A DNA stretch of 33,986 bases from positions 1 to 33,986 of the forward strand of contig NZ_JADEXE010000040.1 in the NCBI RefSeq assembly GCF_015207265.1, given 5' to 3'. This document shows positions 16,703 to 25,199 of this stretch, one piece after another. The stretch comes from Nodosilinea sp. LEGE 07298 (GTDB lineage Bacteria; Cyanobacteriota; Cyanobacteriia; Phormidesmidales; Phormidesmidaceae). The notes beneath the pieces are model-generated. The model was not told the DNA's origin, ran no database searches, and saw only the letters and a list, made by a program, of their open reading frames with translations. The translations under genes and the position numbers were made by a program. Each line of letters starts with the position of its first letter. Position 1 is the first letter of the stretch.

Positions 16703-17218
16703 ATGCTGTGGTTTCCTAACCTGATAAAGCGTTTTATAGCCACCGTCGTAGGTCTAGCTTTAGGGTTTGGCCTGTGGGGAGGGGTCGCCACCGCCAACCC
16801 CAACTACCCGCCACCGCTGTCCTTTAGCAATGCCGAACTCAAGGGCAGAGACTTCTCTGGGCAGCAGCTGCGGGCAGCAGAATTTTCGAATGCCAATCTG
16901 GAGCTGACCAACTTTAGCGGTGCCGACGTGCGGGGAGCCATCTTCAGCGGTTCGGTAGCCACCGACGCCAACTTTAGCGGGGCCGATTTCACCACCGGCA
17001 TGCTCGACTCGGTCAGCTTTACCCGCAGCGACCTTAGCAATGCCGTTCTGGTTGACACTATTTTGCTGCGGGCCACCTTTGATGAAACCGCGATCGCCGG
17101 GGCCGATTTTTCAGGAGCCATTCTAGATGGTGCTCAGGCGCGTCAGCTGTGCCAAACAGCGGCGGGGGTGAATTCAACCACTGGGGTAGCGACGCGAGAC
17201 TCATTAGGCTGCCGGTAG
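16703..17218 (+). CDS. Exported pentapeptide-repeat protein, probably thylakoid lumenal
   Basis: 171 residues. An N-terminal signal peptide (hydrophobic core about 10-28) ends at ATA-NPNY near residue 31. The body is a series of A(D/N)LxX-type repeats, for example NFSGADVRGAIFSGS and DFSGAILDGA, expected to form a right-handed quadrilateral beta-helix. The C-terminus holds two Cys in LCQTAAGVNSTTGV and LGCR, typical of cyanobacterial/chloroplast lumenal pentapeptide proteins such as TL17, whose job is unknown. AAAGG about 9 nt before the ATG supports the start. It stands alone, downstream of repeat copy 1. Confidence 0.88.
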   Translation: MLWFPNLIKRFIATVVGLALGFGLWGGVATANPNYPPPLSFSNAELKGRDFSGQQLRAAEFSNANLELTNFSGADVRGAIFSGSVATDANFSGADFTTGMLDSVSFTRSDLSNAVLVDTILLRATFDETAIAGADFSGAILDGAQARQLCQTAAGVNSTTGVATRDSLGCR

Positions 17219-17236
17219 AGATCTAAATCCAGAGAG

Positions 17237-17335
17237 CTATGGATTAGGGCGAGAGGTGAGCACAATGACCGCGATCGCCACCAAAAAACTCACGTACCCT
17301 CCCACAAACAGCCACTCCTGCCAGCTACCTTCCAT
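17237..17335 (-). CDS. 32-residue single-helix membrane peptide, translationally coupled
   Basis: A small ORF whose ATG overlaps the thioesterase stop in TAATG, a classic arrangement for translational coupling. The peptide starts MEGSWQEW, has one hydrophobic helix of about 18 residues (VSFLVAIAVIVLT) and ends SRPNP. The size and layout resemble the tiny one-helix subunits of cyanobacterial photosynthetic or NDH complexes, but it does not match PetM, PetN, PetL, PsaM or Psb30 as remembered. Function unknown. It is last in the likely order birA, M23 peptidase, thioesterase, this ORF. A short chance ORF is possible, but the overlap and clean helix argue against it. Confidence 0.6.
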   Translation of the reverse strand: MEGSWQEWLFVGGYVSFLVAIAVIVLTSRPNP

Positions 17336-17781
17336 TACTGGCCCTCCCTAAATAGGCCATCTCCAACCGGGGATGGCCGATCGCTCCAGCGGGTCAGCCA
17401 CTGCTCCATCTCAGTAGGCAAAGGACAGCGGCGGCGGTTGACTACCGAGATACAGGCGTGACGAGTCGTCGCCTGGGCCGCCAGCGTATCCTCAAGCTTG
17501 AGCTGATATTGAACATCAAAGCTACTGTCATCCAAGCGGGCGGGGGTCAGGTGGATGGTAACGCGATCGCCGCAGTGCAGCGGACGGCGGTAGTCAATGC
17601 TGGCATGGACAACAGGGTAGGCGATTGTTTCAGCCCTAAAGAATGCGGCTAGATCTATACCCGCTGCCGCGAGGGATGCCTCGTAGGCGATATGGCAGAT
17701 TACCAACTCATTGGCAAAGTACACCACCCCAGCTCCATCCGTCTCGTGGAACCGCACCCGATGCTCAGCGACGTAGCCCAT
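17335..17781 (-). CDS. Hotdog-fold acyl-CoA thioesterase, probably DHNA-CoA thioesterase
   Basis: 148 residues of the 4HBT family. The signature RFHETDGAGVVYFANEL (10-26) carries the catalytic Asp15 and is very like Synechocystis Slr0204. That enzyme releases 1,4-dihydroxy-2-naphthoate from its CoA ester in phylloquinone (vitamin K1) synthesis for photosystem I. ASIDYRRPLHCGDRV is the other conserved block. It lies 45 bp downstream of the M23 peptidase gene on the same strand, and its stop overlaps the start of a 32-residue ORF. A general short-chain thioesterase is the alternative. Confidence 0.85.
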   Translation of the reverse strand: MGYVAEHRVRFHETDGAGVVYFANELVICHIAYEASLAAAGIDLAAFFRAETIAYPVVHASIDYRRPLHCGDRVTIHLTPARLDDSSFDVQYQLKLEDTLAAQATTRHACISVVNRRRCPLPTEMEQWLTRWSDRPSPVGDGLFREGQ

Positions 17782-17826
17782 AGCGACTACGCCCGAGCTA
17801 GGGCAGACATTTGGGAACTAGCTACC

Positions 17827-19290
17827 CTAGCTAGCATTGGGCTGGGCCGGGCGGAAGGGATAGTCAGTTGGTAAGTCCTCCTCGGTTGCAGCCGCCTCAG
17901 ATCCGTCGCGCCCCAGGGCTAGCAGCGGATTGTCGATGATTTCGAGCAGGTTGGCGACGCCGTACTCCAACACCTCAATCGGGTCGACAGCCGCCCAGCC
18001 CTCAGCCGTGAGCTGGCGCATTTCAAAGTGCAGGTGGGGGCCAGTAGATGTGCCTGTACTGCCTACCAACCCAATCACTTCGCCCTGCTCAACCCACTCG
18101 CCCGCTTGTACCGCGAGCTGAGACAGGTGAGCGTAGCGAGACTCTAGGTTGTCGTTGCCATGGCGTAAGATCACCGTCAGGCCGTAGCCCCCTAAAAAGT
18201 CTGATACCGATACGCGTCCAGCTTGGGTGGCCAATACCGGGGTACCTAGAGGAGCGGCTAGGTCGGTACCCGAGTGGAACCGCCAGCTTTGGTGAACAGG
18301 GTGCATGCGCCAGCCAAACAGCGACGAAATTGACGCTGGCACCGACAGCGGAAATACGTACTCTTCATTGCCACGCCGCAGTACGTTGAGGGGGCGCAGC
18401 TTTTCATTGAGGGCGGCACGGCTGACGATGGTGGTACTGCCCAGACGCACCCCTTGAGAGCTAACGGCAATAGGCCCCACCCGAATTTCGCCTTGGCCAA
18501 CGCTACTAGATGCAGCCCCCTGACCGGTAGAGGCCGTAGACGAGCACGCGGCATTGGGGCTGGTTTGCCCAGCGGCAACGGTAATTTGGCAGCCGCTAGA
18601 GCGTTCTGCAAACACCACGCTTGGCGTGCCGCCCGGTTGGGCGGTTGGGGCCTGGGTAGCCCCTAGACCATAGTTAGTAGGGTCGATAAAAACGCTATTG
18701 TAGCCCGCGGGCACTGACTCATCGGCGGCGATGGTTTCAGGCACTGAGTCTGCAGGTGCTACGGCTGCGGGCATCGTTGGGGCTGCTACAGCTTGCTCAG
18801 GGGCGCTGACCGCAGCGGGAGTCTCGGCTGTAGTCTCACTGGCCATAGAGGCAACAGCGGGCTTCAGCAAGCTCTCAGCCATAGTAGAGGCGGCTGGCGT
18901 AGCCGGAATCGTAACGGTGATAGCCGCTGGCGGGGGAGGGGGAACCGGAGAGAACATCGGCGAACTCGCTGCAGGGGGTGATGTCACAACGGCTGATGCA
19001 GACGGACGCTGAGGGGTAAAGTCAGGTCGTACTGCTGAAGGTGAAGGCAAACTTAGAGTCGCTGTGGGGCCAGACCTATGAGCACTGCTGGCCCCAGGTA
19101 TGAGGTAGTCAGCTGAGGTTTCGACTGGTCCCTCTTGCGCAGGCGTGTCAGGCGTTTCAGCAATAGCCAACCCGCTGTGGGTTAATCCCACGCCGCCTAC
19201 TAGCATCGCTACCTGTAGCCAGGCTACTGACGGATAAACTCCGGAAAGTTTATTCGTTTGAATAGGCTCTAAGTTATTTTTTTTCATCAT
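17827..19290 (-). CDS. M23 family peptidoglycan metallopeptidase
   Basis: 487 residues. A hydrophobic segment near 23-43 (ending SGLAIAE) looks like a signal peptide. A long low-complexity Ala/Pro/Thr/Ser region (about 45-260) would span the periplasm or wall. The C-terminal M23/LytM domain has zinc ligands H339 and D343 (HSGTD) and HLH (419-421), all intact, so it is probably an active endopeptidase that cuts peptide cross-links. It begins 9 bp after the birA stop, so the two are probably co-transcribed. Two Cys (CQITVAAGQ and AACSS) sit before the catalytic domain and may form a disulfide. Confidence 0.92.
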   Translation of the reverse strand: MMKKNNLEPIQTNKLSGVYPSVAWLQVAMLVGGVGLTHSGLAIAETPDTPAQEGPVETSADYLIPGASSAHRSGPTATLSLPSPSAVRPDFTPQRPSASAVVTSPPAASSPMFSPVPPPPPAAITVTIPATPAASTMAESLLKPAVASMASETTAETPAAVSAPEQAVAAPTMPAAVAPADSVPETIAADESVPAGYNSVFIDPTNYGLGATQAPTAQPGGTPSVVFAERSSGCQITVAAGQTSPNAACSSTASTGQGAASSSVGQGEIRVGPIAVSSQGVRLGSTTIVSRAALNEKLRPLNVLRRGNEEYVFPLSVPASISSLFGWRMHPVHQSWRFHSGTDLAAPLGTPVLATQAGRVSVSDFLGGYGLTVILRHGNDNLESRYAHLSQLAVQAGEWVEQGEVIGLVGSTGTSTGPHLHFEMRQLTAEGWAAVDPIEVLEYGVANLLEIIDNPLLALGRDGSEAAATEEDLPTDYPFRPAQPNAS

Positions 19291-19299
19291 AATCAGCCG

Positions 19300-20127
19300 C
19301 TACGCATTGTAGCCCAAAGTTACTTTACCTGGTTCAATCTCCAGCGTCTTGACCGCTGGTATGTCGCTATGGGTGGGCGTTAGCTGCACGCGCAGATTTC
19401 CCGATGGGGCCACTCCAATCACCTCTGCCGATTTCCCTTCTACGGTCAGGCCCTGGCCTAGGTTGGCCAGACGAGCCTGGTAGTCGACGAGAAAGGCGTC
19501 ATCCCCCTGGTTTTGCCAGTGAAGATACCCCTGCATCAGGCCGTAGAGGGCGATCGCGGCCAGGTCCTCCAAGGTATTCAACGGGCCAGAGGCCAATTCC
19601 GGTTGAATTAGCTGCTGAATGGAGGTGCCAGTGGCAGGCACCGGATTGAATCCATTCAGCCCCAGCCCAATGACTACGGTTTGAACCTGGCCACCTTCCA
19701 GATGGGTTTCGGCCAGCACGCCCCCTAGCTTTTTACCCCCAACCACCAAATCGTTAGGCCACTTGACCTGCACTGGCAGCCCTAGGTTGGCCAGGCTGGT
19801 GGCTACACCCCAGGCGCTGGCCAGGGTAAGAAACGGGCTGCGGGAAGCCGGGAGGTTGGGCTTTAGCCCCAGCGATAGGTACAGCCCTCCTCGTGGAGAC
19901 TGCCACTGTCGCCCCCACTGCCCTCGCCCAGCTTGCTGAGCCGCCGCAACTAACACCGTACCCGCCGGAGCACCCGCCGCCATCATTTCAGATAGCGCCC
20001 GGTTGGTGGAGTCAATCTGCTCGACCCAGTGGAGGTGAAAACGCGGCCGCAGTGCCTGATAACAGGGCATTATTCCCAGCGTTTTAGAGGGCTTTAGAAC
20101 AGCCTGGTAGAGTCGATCTAGGCTCAC
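19300..20127 (-). CDS. birA: Biotin--[acetyl-CoA carboxylase] ligase
   Basis: Activates biotin with ATP and attaches it to the biotin carboxyl carrier subunit of acetyl-CoA carboxylase. 275 residues without the DNA-binding domain of the E. coli repressor form. Visible motifs are EQIDSTN (36-42), the biotinyl-AMP loop GRGQWGR (67-73), GGLYLSL and KWPND (122-126) followed by KKLGG. The longest frame starts at a GTG (20127) with a distant AGGA; an ATG at residue 20 is possible, but the catalytic domain would still be complete. First gene of a likely minus-strand operon with the M23 peptidase. Confidence 0.93.
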   Translation of the reverse strand: MSLDRLYQAVLKPSKTLGIMPCYQALRPRFHLHWVEQIDSTNRALSEMMAAGAPAGTVLVAAAQQAGRGQWGRQWQSPRGGLYLSLGLKPNLPASRSPFLTLASAWGVATSLANLGLPVQVKWPNDLVVGGKKLGGVLAETHLEGGQVQTVVIGLGLNGFNPVPATGTSIQQLIQPELASGPLNTLEDLAAIALYGLMQGYLHWQNQGDDAFLVDYQARLANLGQGLTVEGKSAEVIGVAPSGNLRVQLTPTHSDIPAVKTLEIEPGKVTLGYNA

Positions 20128-20262
20128 CCGATGAATATCCTGAAGTTACATAAACAAGTTCAAGTCCAGAAGACGTGAAGTTCTACCGGTGGGAAAACTA
20201 CAGATCCCGAGCTGGACTGGGTACAAAAATCAAATAGGTTTTTCTTGATACCGATTACGCTA

Positions 20263-20418
20263 TCACCTCAAGAAAACCACAGAGGCAACCAGGACCACGC
20301 CAAAATAGAACTTGATGAAACGGCGCTGTAGCTTAACGCCTTCTCTATAAATCTGCGAGAGAGAGTTGGCAAGCAAGATTGGCGAGCGGTCCCGACCGCT
20401 GTAGCATCGTACAGACAT
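20263..20418 (-). CDS. Hypothetical 51-residue protein with C-terminal membrane helix
   Basis: A small ORF in the 312-bp gap between birA and pgeF. It starts MSVRCYSGRDRSP, has a basic stretch (GVKLQRRFIKFY), and ends in one hydrophobic helix (FGVVLVASVVFL). The basic-then-hydrophobic layout suggests a tail-anchored membrane peptide. The start is only 21 bp from the divergent pgeF ATG, and no ribosome site is clear, which weakens the call. The frame can extend upstream into pgeF antisense, but that part looks like noise. Function unknown. The rest of the gap, 20128-20262, shows nothing recognisable. Confidence 0.4.
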   Translation of the reverse strand: MSVRCYSGRDRSPILLANSLSQIYREGVKLQRRFIKFYFGVVLVASVVFLR

Positions 20419-20439
20419 CAAAACCGCCACGGGGGCAAA

Positions 20440-21225
20440 ATGGCAGACTGGCACTGGCAAACCTGGCAGGGGCAAGACTTTCTCACCTGTGACCTGCTGA
20501 AGCCCTGGTCCCACGGTTTTTTTACTCGGCAGTTTTGGCCCCAGACCCCGGATGTCCTAACGGCGACGCTGGCGGCAAATGCAGTGGTGCAGCGGGTGAA
20601 GCAGGTACACGGCAATCGGGTGCTGGCCCCCGCCGATCTGCCCACCACCGATAGGGCAATGCCCAAGGCCGAGGCCGATGGTTTGCTGAGTGATCGCGCT
20701 CATCAGGCCCTCTGGGTCTGCTCAGCCGACTGTAGCCCCGTGCTAATTGGCGATCGCGCTACCGGCCAGGTTGCAGCTGTCCATGCGGGCTGGCGAGGCA
20801 CGGCTCAGGCCATTGTGCCGGTGGCGGTGGGCAAGCTCCAGGCTCAGGGCAGCCGCCTTAAAGATCTGGTAGTGGCGATTGGTCCCGCGATCGCGGGCGA
20901 GGTCTACCAGGTATCGGTAGAGGTAGCCGCAGCGGTGGGGCGCACGTTGGTGAGCGATGCCACTAGCGACGACGAGTCGGTGGTAAAGGCGCTACTAGAA
21001 GAGGAAAGTTCGCCGCTGCTGGAAGATGGCACACTAGGCAAGGTGCGGCTGGATGTGCGCCAGGCCAACGCCTGGCAGCTAGATCAGTTAGGGCTGGGCC
21101 GCGATCAGGTAGCGATCGCCCCCCACTGCACCTTTCAGGAACCCGATCGATTTTTTTCCTACCGACGCACTGGCGAAAAGCAGGTGCAGTGGTCAGGCAT
21201 TGTTAGCCGAGCCCTGACTGACTAG
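20440..21225 (+). CDS. pgeF: Peptidoglycan editing factor (laccase-domain, YfiH/PgeF family)
   Basis: 261 residues. The family's zinc-binding triad is visible: His57 in KQVHGNRV, Cys98 in CSADCSPVLI and His115 in AVHAGWRGTA. E. coli PgeF keeps wrongly charged Ser muropeptides out of the wall; relatives also show purine-nucleoside phosphorylase-like activity. The start MADWHWQTWQG fits cyanobacterial relatives. The stop codon TAG (21223-21225) lies inside the terminal repeat of a MITE-like element, so the last residues may have been reshaped by insertion. Confidence 0.92.
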   Translation: MADWHWQTWQGQDFLTCDLLKPWSHGFFTRQFWPQTPDVLTATLAANAVVQRVKQVHGNRVLAPADLPTTDRAMPKAEADGLLSDRAHQALWVCSADCSPVLIGDRATGQVAAVHAGWRGTAQAIVPVAVGKLQAQGSRLKDLVVAIGPAIAGEVYQVSVEVAAAVGRTLVSDATSDDESVVKALLEEESSPLLEDGTLGKVRLDVRQANAWQLDQLGLGRDQVAIAPHCTFQEPDRFFSYRRTGEKQVQWSGIVSRALTD

Positions 21226-21317
21226 TACTCTGCGGTGCAAGTTTAGATACTATTCTCCGGGGGCTAGGGAGCCAAGCAATTCGGAATGGTGGGCATATTT
21301 CAGCCGACGAGTACTAG
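21222..21317. mobile_element. 96-bp palindromic-ended dispersed repeat, copy 2
   Basis: Same element as 16519-16630: CTAGTACTCTGCGG at the left, CCGACGAGTACTAG at the right, and a nearly identical core (for example AGCAATTCGGAATGGTGGGC). It lacks the 16-bp internal duplication of copy 1. The element begins at the last codon of pgeF and supplies its TAG stop. No clear target duplication; ACTGA occurs on both sides but not flush with the ends. Confidence 0.8.
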
Positions 21318-21335
21318 ATACTGATTGACCGCAAT

Positions 21336-23048
21336 CTAGGGCAGCCAGGTCGCCTGGATGCCGCTGAAGGGAAAGGTTTTTGGATCAACGACGGTCGGCG
21401 TAGCGGCTGAAGCATCAGAAGCATCAGCCACGTCGGCAGTATCACGGTCGACGGAGTCTGTTTCAGCCGCGTCAGCATCGGCAGAATTCGCAGCTACAGA
21501 ATCGTCCCCAAGCCTCCTGTCGGAGCCGCTGTCGGAATTGCTGTCGGGGGGCTGATACACTAGCGGCAAATACCAGATCTTAGGCCCCTGGTTAGACTCA
21601 GTATCGGCGGCCTGGTTGGTCAAATCTAGCAGCAGCGATCGCCCGTCGGGGGCCACACTCAGGTGAATGTTCTGCTGCAGGGGCAGCCGCAGCAGCGGGC
21701 TAACCTCGCCATCGGCCAGGGTAATGGCCAGCAGCAGGGGCTGCTCGACATAGGCATCGGCCGTTTGCAGCGTGTCGTTGTCTAGTGGAGCATCGACTAG
21801 TTCACTGGCCAACACGTAGATTACCTGCCGGGTAGGGTCAAACCGGGCCTCTAAAATAGCGCCGCTGACCTGCAAAAGCTCCTCTTCGCGGCCCTGGTTA
21901 GTGACTAAAAATAGTGACTCGGTGAAGCGCTTTTCGGGGTCATCCTGATTAAAGTTGACCATGGCCGCCGCTGAACCGTCGGCCTTTAGGTCTAGCACGC
22001 GACCGTAGTTAGGCAAAAAATCGAGAGGCTGGCGGGGGCCGCTGGCTGGCTCCCCCCCCAGGTCGATAATGGCGGTTCCCTCACCCTGGAGCAGCAGCAG
22101 CGACTGACTATCGGGAGCAATTAAAAAGTCGCCACCAGGCTCGGTTTCAATCGGGGCAGGAGGTTTTCCGGCCCGCACCAGCCAGGGACCAAAGTCAGAT
22201 GGATCCTGCTGATTGACCCGCTGCACTACAATAGTTTCCCCATCTGGCGATAGATCAAATTTGAGGTTTTGGTAGTTGCGGTTGTCGAGCACTAGGGTGG
22301 TTTCTCCCGAAGGGGGTGGCGCGCCCTGAGGCAGTAACCGCTGCCATAGAGGCGGGCGATCGCCCATAAAATCAATCGGCGGGCGGGGAGTAATACCTGT
22401 GGTCACGGTATAGATCTGCTGGTTGAGCAGACCGCCTTCCTGGCTACTGTCGCTGGCCGAAAAGAGCACCTTGTCCCCCAGTGGGTAGGGCTGAAAGGCT
22501 AGTAATGAAAGGTTTTTGGGGGTCAGAATGGTGCGCTCCTGGCGGTCCAGGTCGGCTAGAACTAGGCGGTTGGCCTCGTCGCCCTCGGCCCCGATGTATA
22601 AAAAGGCTCGCCGCCGGGTTTGAAACTGAGCCTGAAAGGGCTCAAAACGGCTGGGGCGATCGCGGCGGGCAGAATATCGATCGCGCGCTTCATCTAAGCT
22701 GAGCGTAAACGACTCGCCGTAGGGCAGCGGGTCGGTGAGGGTGTAGGCCATACGCCGCCCGGCCCAGCTCACCTTACCCGGCAGGGGTGGATCCAGAGTG
22801 AGATTTTTCTCCACGCTGGCCACATCCATGGGACGGCTAAAGGTGATTAAAAAGGCCCGATCTTCGGTCCCTACCTGGCGGTCTTGCCAAGTAAAGTCGC
22901 GCACTCGTGCCGTAGCGTGGTCACCCGAGAGAATGAGCAGCCCCATCGCTAGCGCTAGGCCAGCCATTACCGCCAAGGCCAGGCGGTCTAAGGGTTGGAC
23001 GCGAGCCAACCGTTGATTGCGGGAACGACGAGAGCGGCGACGGGCCAT
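21336..23048 (-). CDS. Membrane-anchored Ig-like plus beta-propeller-like protein
   Basis: 570 residues with no assigned function. A very basic N-terminus (RRRSRRSRNQR) precedes one membrane helix (about 25-42). Then comes an SbsA-type Ig-like domain (about 60-145: ITFSRPMD, KNLTLDPPLPGKVSW, PYGESFTLSL), followed by repeated blades such as LSPDGETIVV and VAPDGRSLLLDL, suggesting a propeller. The tail (about 510-560) is Asp/Ser/Ala-rich and low-complexity. Its ATG lies 2 bp beyond the DUF1980 stop, so the permease pair and this protein are probably one transcript. It may be a periplasmic sensor or scaffold; that is inference. Confidence 0.7.
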   Translation of the reverse strand: MARRRSRRSRNQRLARVQPLDRLALAVMAGLALAMGLLILSGDHATARVRDFTWQDRQVGTEDRAFLITFSRPMDVASVEKNLTLDPPLPGKVSWAGRRMAYTLTDPLPYGESFTLSLDEARDRYSARRDRPSRFEPFQAQFQTRRRAFLYIGAEGDEANRLVLADLDRQERTILTPKNLSLLAFQPYPLGDKVLFSASDSSQEGGLLNQQIYTVTTGITPRPPIDFMGDRPPLWQRLLPQGAPPPSGETTLVLDNRNYQNLKFDLSPDGETIVVQRVNQQDPSDFGPWLVRAGKPPAPIETEPGGDFLIAPDSQSLLLLQGEGTAIIDLGGEPASGPRQPLDFLPNYGRVLDLKADGSAAAMVNFNQDDPEKRFTESLFLVTNQGREEELLQVSGAILEARFDPTRQVIYVLASELVDAPLDNDTLQTADAYVEQPLLLAITLADGEVSPLLRLPLQQNIHLSVAPDGRSLLLDLTNQAADTESNQGPKIWYLPLVYQPPDSNSDSGSDRRLGDDSVAANSADADAAETDSVDRDTADVADASDASAATPTVVDPKTFPFSGIQATWLP

Positions 23049-23050
23049 AG

Positions 23051-23848
23051 CTAATATTCGTAAGGAGTGCGAGGCTCGGGGATTTCGGTCAGGGTAGCAG
23101 AACCAATGGTGAGCTGACGCTTGCCGTCAAGAGTAGTGGTTTTCATGGTGCCCTTGATTTCTAGCCAGGTATCGGGGGCGGGGCGGTTGGCCCCTGCCGG
23201 TAGCTCCACCGGCAGCCCTACTGGGTAGGCATCGGCGGCACAGCAGGTCAGCACGAACCGCGAAATCATAATGATGTTGTCGGGCCAGCCAGGAATGTGG
23301 GTGACAAACCCGCTCACCGTTGCCCCCTGCCCGGCGTAGGCGTCGGGTTCGGGGTAGACGTTGAGGGTGCGCACCCAGTCCACAATGGTCCGGTTTTCAG
23401 AATCACCGCCGAGGGAAAAACGCTGGGGCCGCGATCGCGTCTGACCCAGCACATCGGTAATCCCCCGCTGAAATGCCGTTTCGCTGGCAAAGGGACGGGG
23501 GTTGTAAATCAGCCCAAACACCGCAATGGCAATTAATAGCACGCTGCTAAACTGGCGGGGCAGTAGGGCGATGTGCTCCTGGCTACGAGGAGCGGGGCCG
23601 CTACGCTGGCGGTAGCTTGACCACACTTGCACTACACGGGCCAGGCCCATGGCCAGCAGCAGCACCATCGCCAGGTGAGCCAGCCACATGTAGTCGGGGT
23701 GCAGCAGCAGGTACAGTTTGCCGGTCACCGTAAAGCGCAGCAGCATTAGCCCCCACAGCATCAGCATGGTGGCATCGACTAGAGCCTGCCAGGGTATCTG
23801 TCGCCGACCAGGAGCGCGCGACCCGTTAGCTTTAGGGATAGAGGTCAT
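23051..23848 (-). CDS. TIGR03943/DUF1980 family membrane protein, partner of DUF318 permease
   Basis: 265 residues with hydrophobic helices in the N-terminal half (about 20-40, 50-72, 95-115) and a soluble C-terminal domain containing VSGFVTHIPGW and FVLTCCAADAYPVGLPVE. This matches the YcgQ-like family, nearly always encoded next to a DUF318 permease, as here (72 bp downstream of it). The conserved Cys-Cys in the C-terminal domain may bind metal. The transported substrate is not known. The next gene follows after 2 bp. Confidence 0.85.
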   Translation of the reverse strand: MTSIPKANGSRAPGRRQIPWQALVDATMLMLWGLMLLRFTVTGKLYLLLHPDYMWLAHLAMVLLLAMGLARVVQVWSSYRQRSGPAPRSQEHIALLPRQFSSVLLIAIAVFGLIYNPRPFASETAFQRGITDVLGQTRSRPQRFSLGGDSENRTIVDWVRTLNVYPEPDAYAGQGATVSGFVTHIPGWPDNIIMISRFVLTCCAADAYPVGLPVELPAGANRPAPDTWLEIKGTMKTTTLDGKRQLTIGSATLTEIPEPRTPYEY

Positions 23849-23920
23849 GGATGCAAGTCAAAACGACACAGTCTTAGACGACAATCTCAGACAACCAACA
23901 AAGGCAGCCCACCTGTGGTG

Positions 23921-24943
23921 CTACCCCGTATAGAGATTCATCACCAGGGTCAGTAAAAAGGTGAGCTGGGCCGCCAGCACAAATAAATAGATAATGGCGC
24001 GTCCCTTAAACACGGTCAGCAGCAGGCTGATGTTTTTGAGGTCAATCATGGGACCAAACACCAGAAAGGCCAGCAGCGCCCCGCTAGTAAAGGTAGACGC
24101 AAAGGATAGAGCAAAAAACGAATCGACCGTCGAGCAAATCGATACCACCCAAGCCAAGGCCATCATCGCCACAATTGAGGTTACTGGCCCCTGCCCCAGG
24201 CTCAAGATGACTTCCCGAGGTATAGCCACTTGAACAAAGGCGGCGATCGCGCTGCCGATAACTAGCACCGCCCCCAGTTCTCGCAGCTCCAGCACCATGT
24301 TATCGACCATCATTCGCAGCCGCTGGCCCATGGGTGGAGGGGCCACCGCCACCTGGGCCAGCACCTGGGCCGGAGGCGCATCGAGCTGTAGCACCTGCCC
24401 CGGTGCCTGCATCAAAAACGTGCCTGACTTGAGCAATGGCGATACTTCAGGCTCAGTTGAGACTGCGACAGCGGGGTCGGGTTCCCCCATCATGCGGGTC
24501 AGGTTGTCCTGTAAGAAGGGGCGTATATCGGCCTGGGCGCTAAAAATAAGGGCGATCGTCACCGCCACAGTCAGGGAAAAACCTACCCGCAAAAATACAA
24601 TTTCTGGCTGGTCGCGAAAGGCAATCCAGGTGGCCCAAAACACCACCGGGTTCACCGTCGGCGCGGCCAGCAAAAACCCGATCGCAACCGCCGTGGGCGC
24701 GCCCTTGGTCAGCAATCGCCGGGCCACGGGAATGTTGCCGCACTCGCAGACCGGAAACAGAAAGCCGATCAAACTTCCCGCCAGGGCCGCCAGCACCACG
24801 TTTTTCGGCATGATAGCCAACAGCTTTTGCTCATCCACGAACAGCAGCAGCACGCTCGAAAAAATTACCCCTAGCAGTAGAAAGGGCATGGCCTCGACCA
24901 GCAAGCTAAAAAATAGCGTGATGCCGTTGTTGAGTTGGGTCAT
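23921..24943 (-). CDS. DUF318/UPF0718 family permease
   Basis: About 340 residues and eight or so membrane helices in two halves, typical of the YraQ/YcgR permease family. PVCECGNIPVARRL, with its Cys-Glu-Cys, is the family signature in the first half; STVDSFFALSFAS and FGPMIDLKN are in the second. The longest frame begins at a GTG (25003), but the added 20 residues are polar and unlike the family, so the ATG at 24943 is preferred. Together with the DUF1980 protein it probably forms an exporter or importer of unknown substrate. Confidence 0.85.
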   Translation of the reverse strand: MTQLNNGITLFFSLLVEAMPFLLLGVIFSSVLLLFVDEQKLLAIMPKNVVLAALAGSLIGFLFPVCECGNIPVARRLLTKGAPTAVAIGFLLAAPTVNPVVFWATWIAFRDQPEIVFLRVGFSLTVAVTIALIFSAQADIRPFLQDNLTRMMGEPDPAVAVSTEPEVSPLLKSGTFLMQAPGQVLQLDAPPAQVLAQVAVAPPPMGQRLRMMVDNMVLELRELGAVLVIGSAIAAFVQVAIPREVILSLGQGPVTSIVAMMALAWVVSICSTVDSFFALSFASTFTSGALLAFLVFGPMIDLKNISLLLTVFKGRAIIYLFVLAAQLTFLLTLVMNLYTG

Positions 24944-25199
24944 AGAACCAGCCGTGATGCAGGGAGGTTGGCCTGGTGGGTAACCCCCTTCAGGCAGAAG
25001 CACATTTTAGCGGATCTTGCTGCCCCCTGCCTATTCGCGGGGATCGCCCTGCCCTAAAGCGATTCAGAGGATAGATTGGGCAGCCGGGAACAAGCTCCAA
25101 CCCAATTGAACTGCAAGAAATCCGCTTGCAAACAAACCGCTGGCGCAGGGGTAGATGGGTTGACAATCAGATTTCGCGCCAGAGAGATAGGTGACTCTA

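Noticed and set aside
24297-24983. 228-codon plus-strand ORF
   Set aside because: Antisense shadow of the permease gene; low-complexity composition and no family features.
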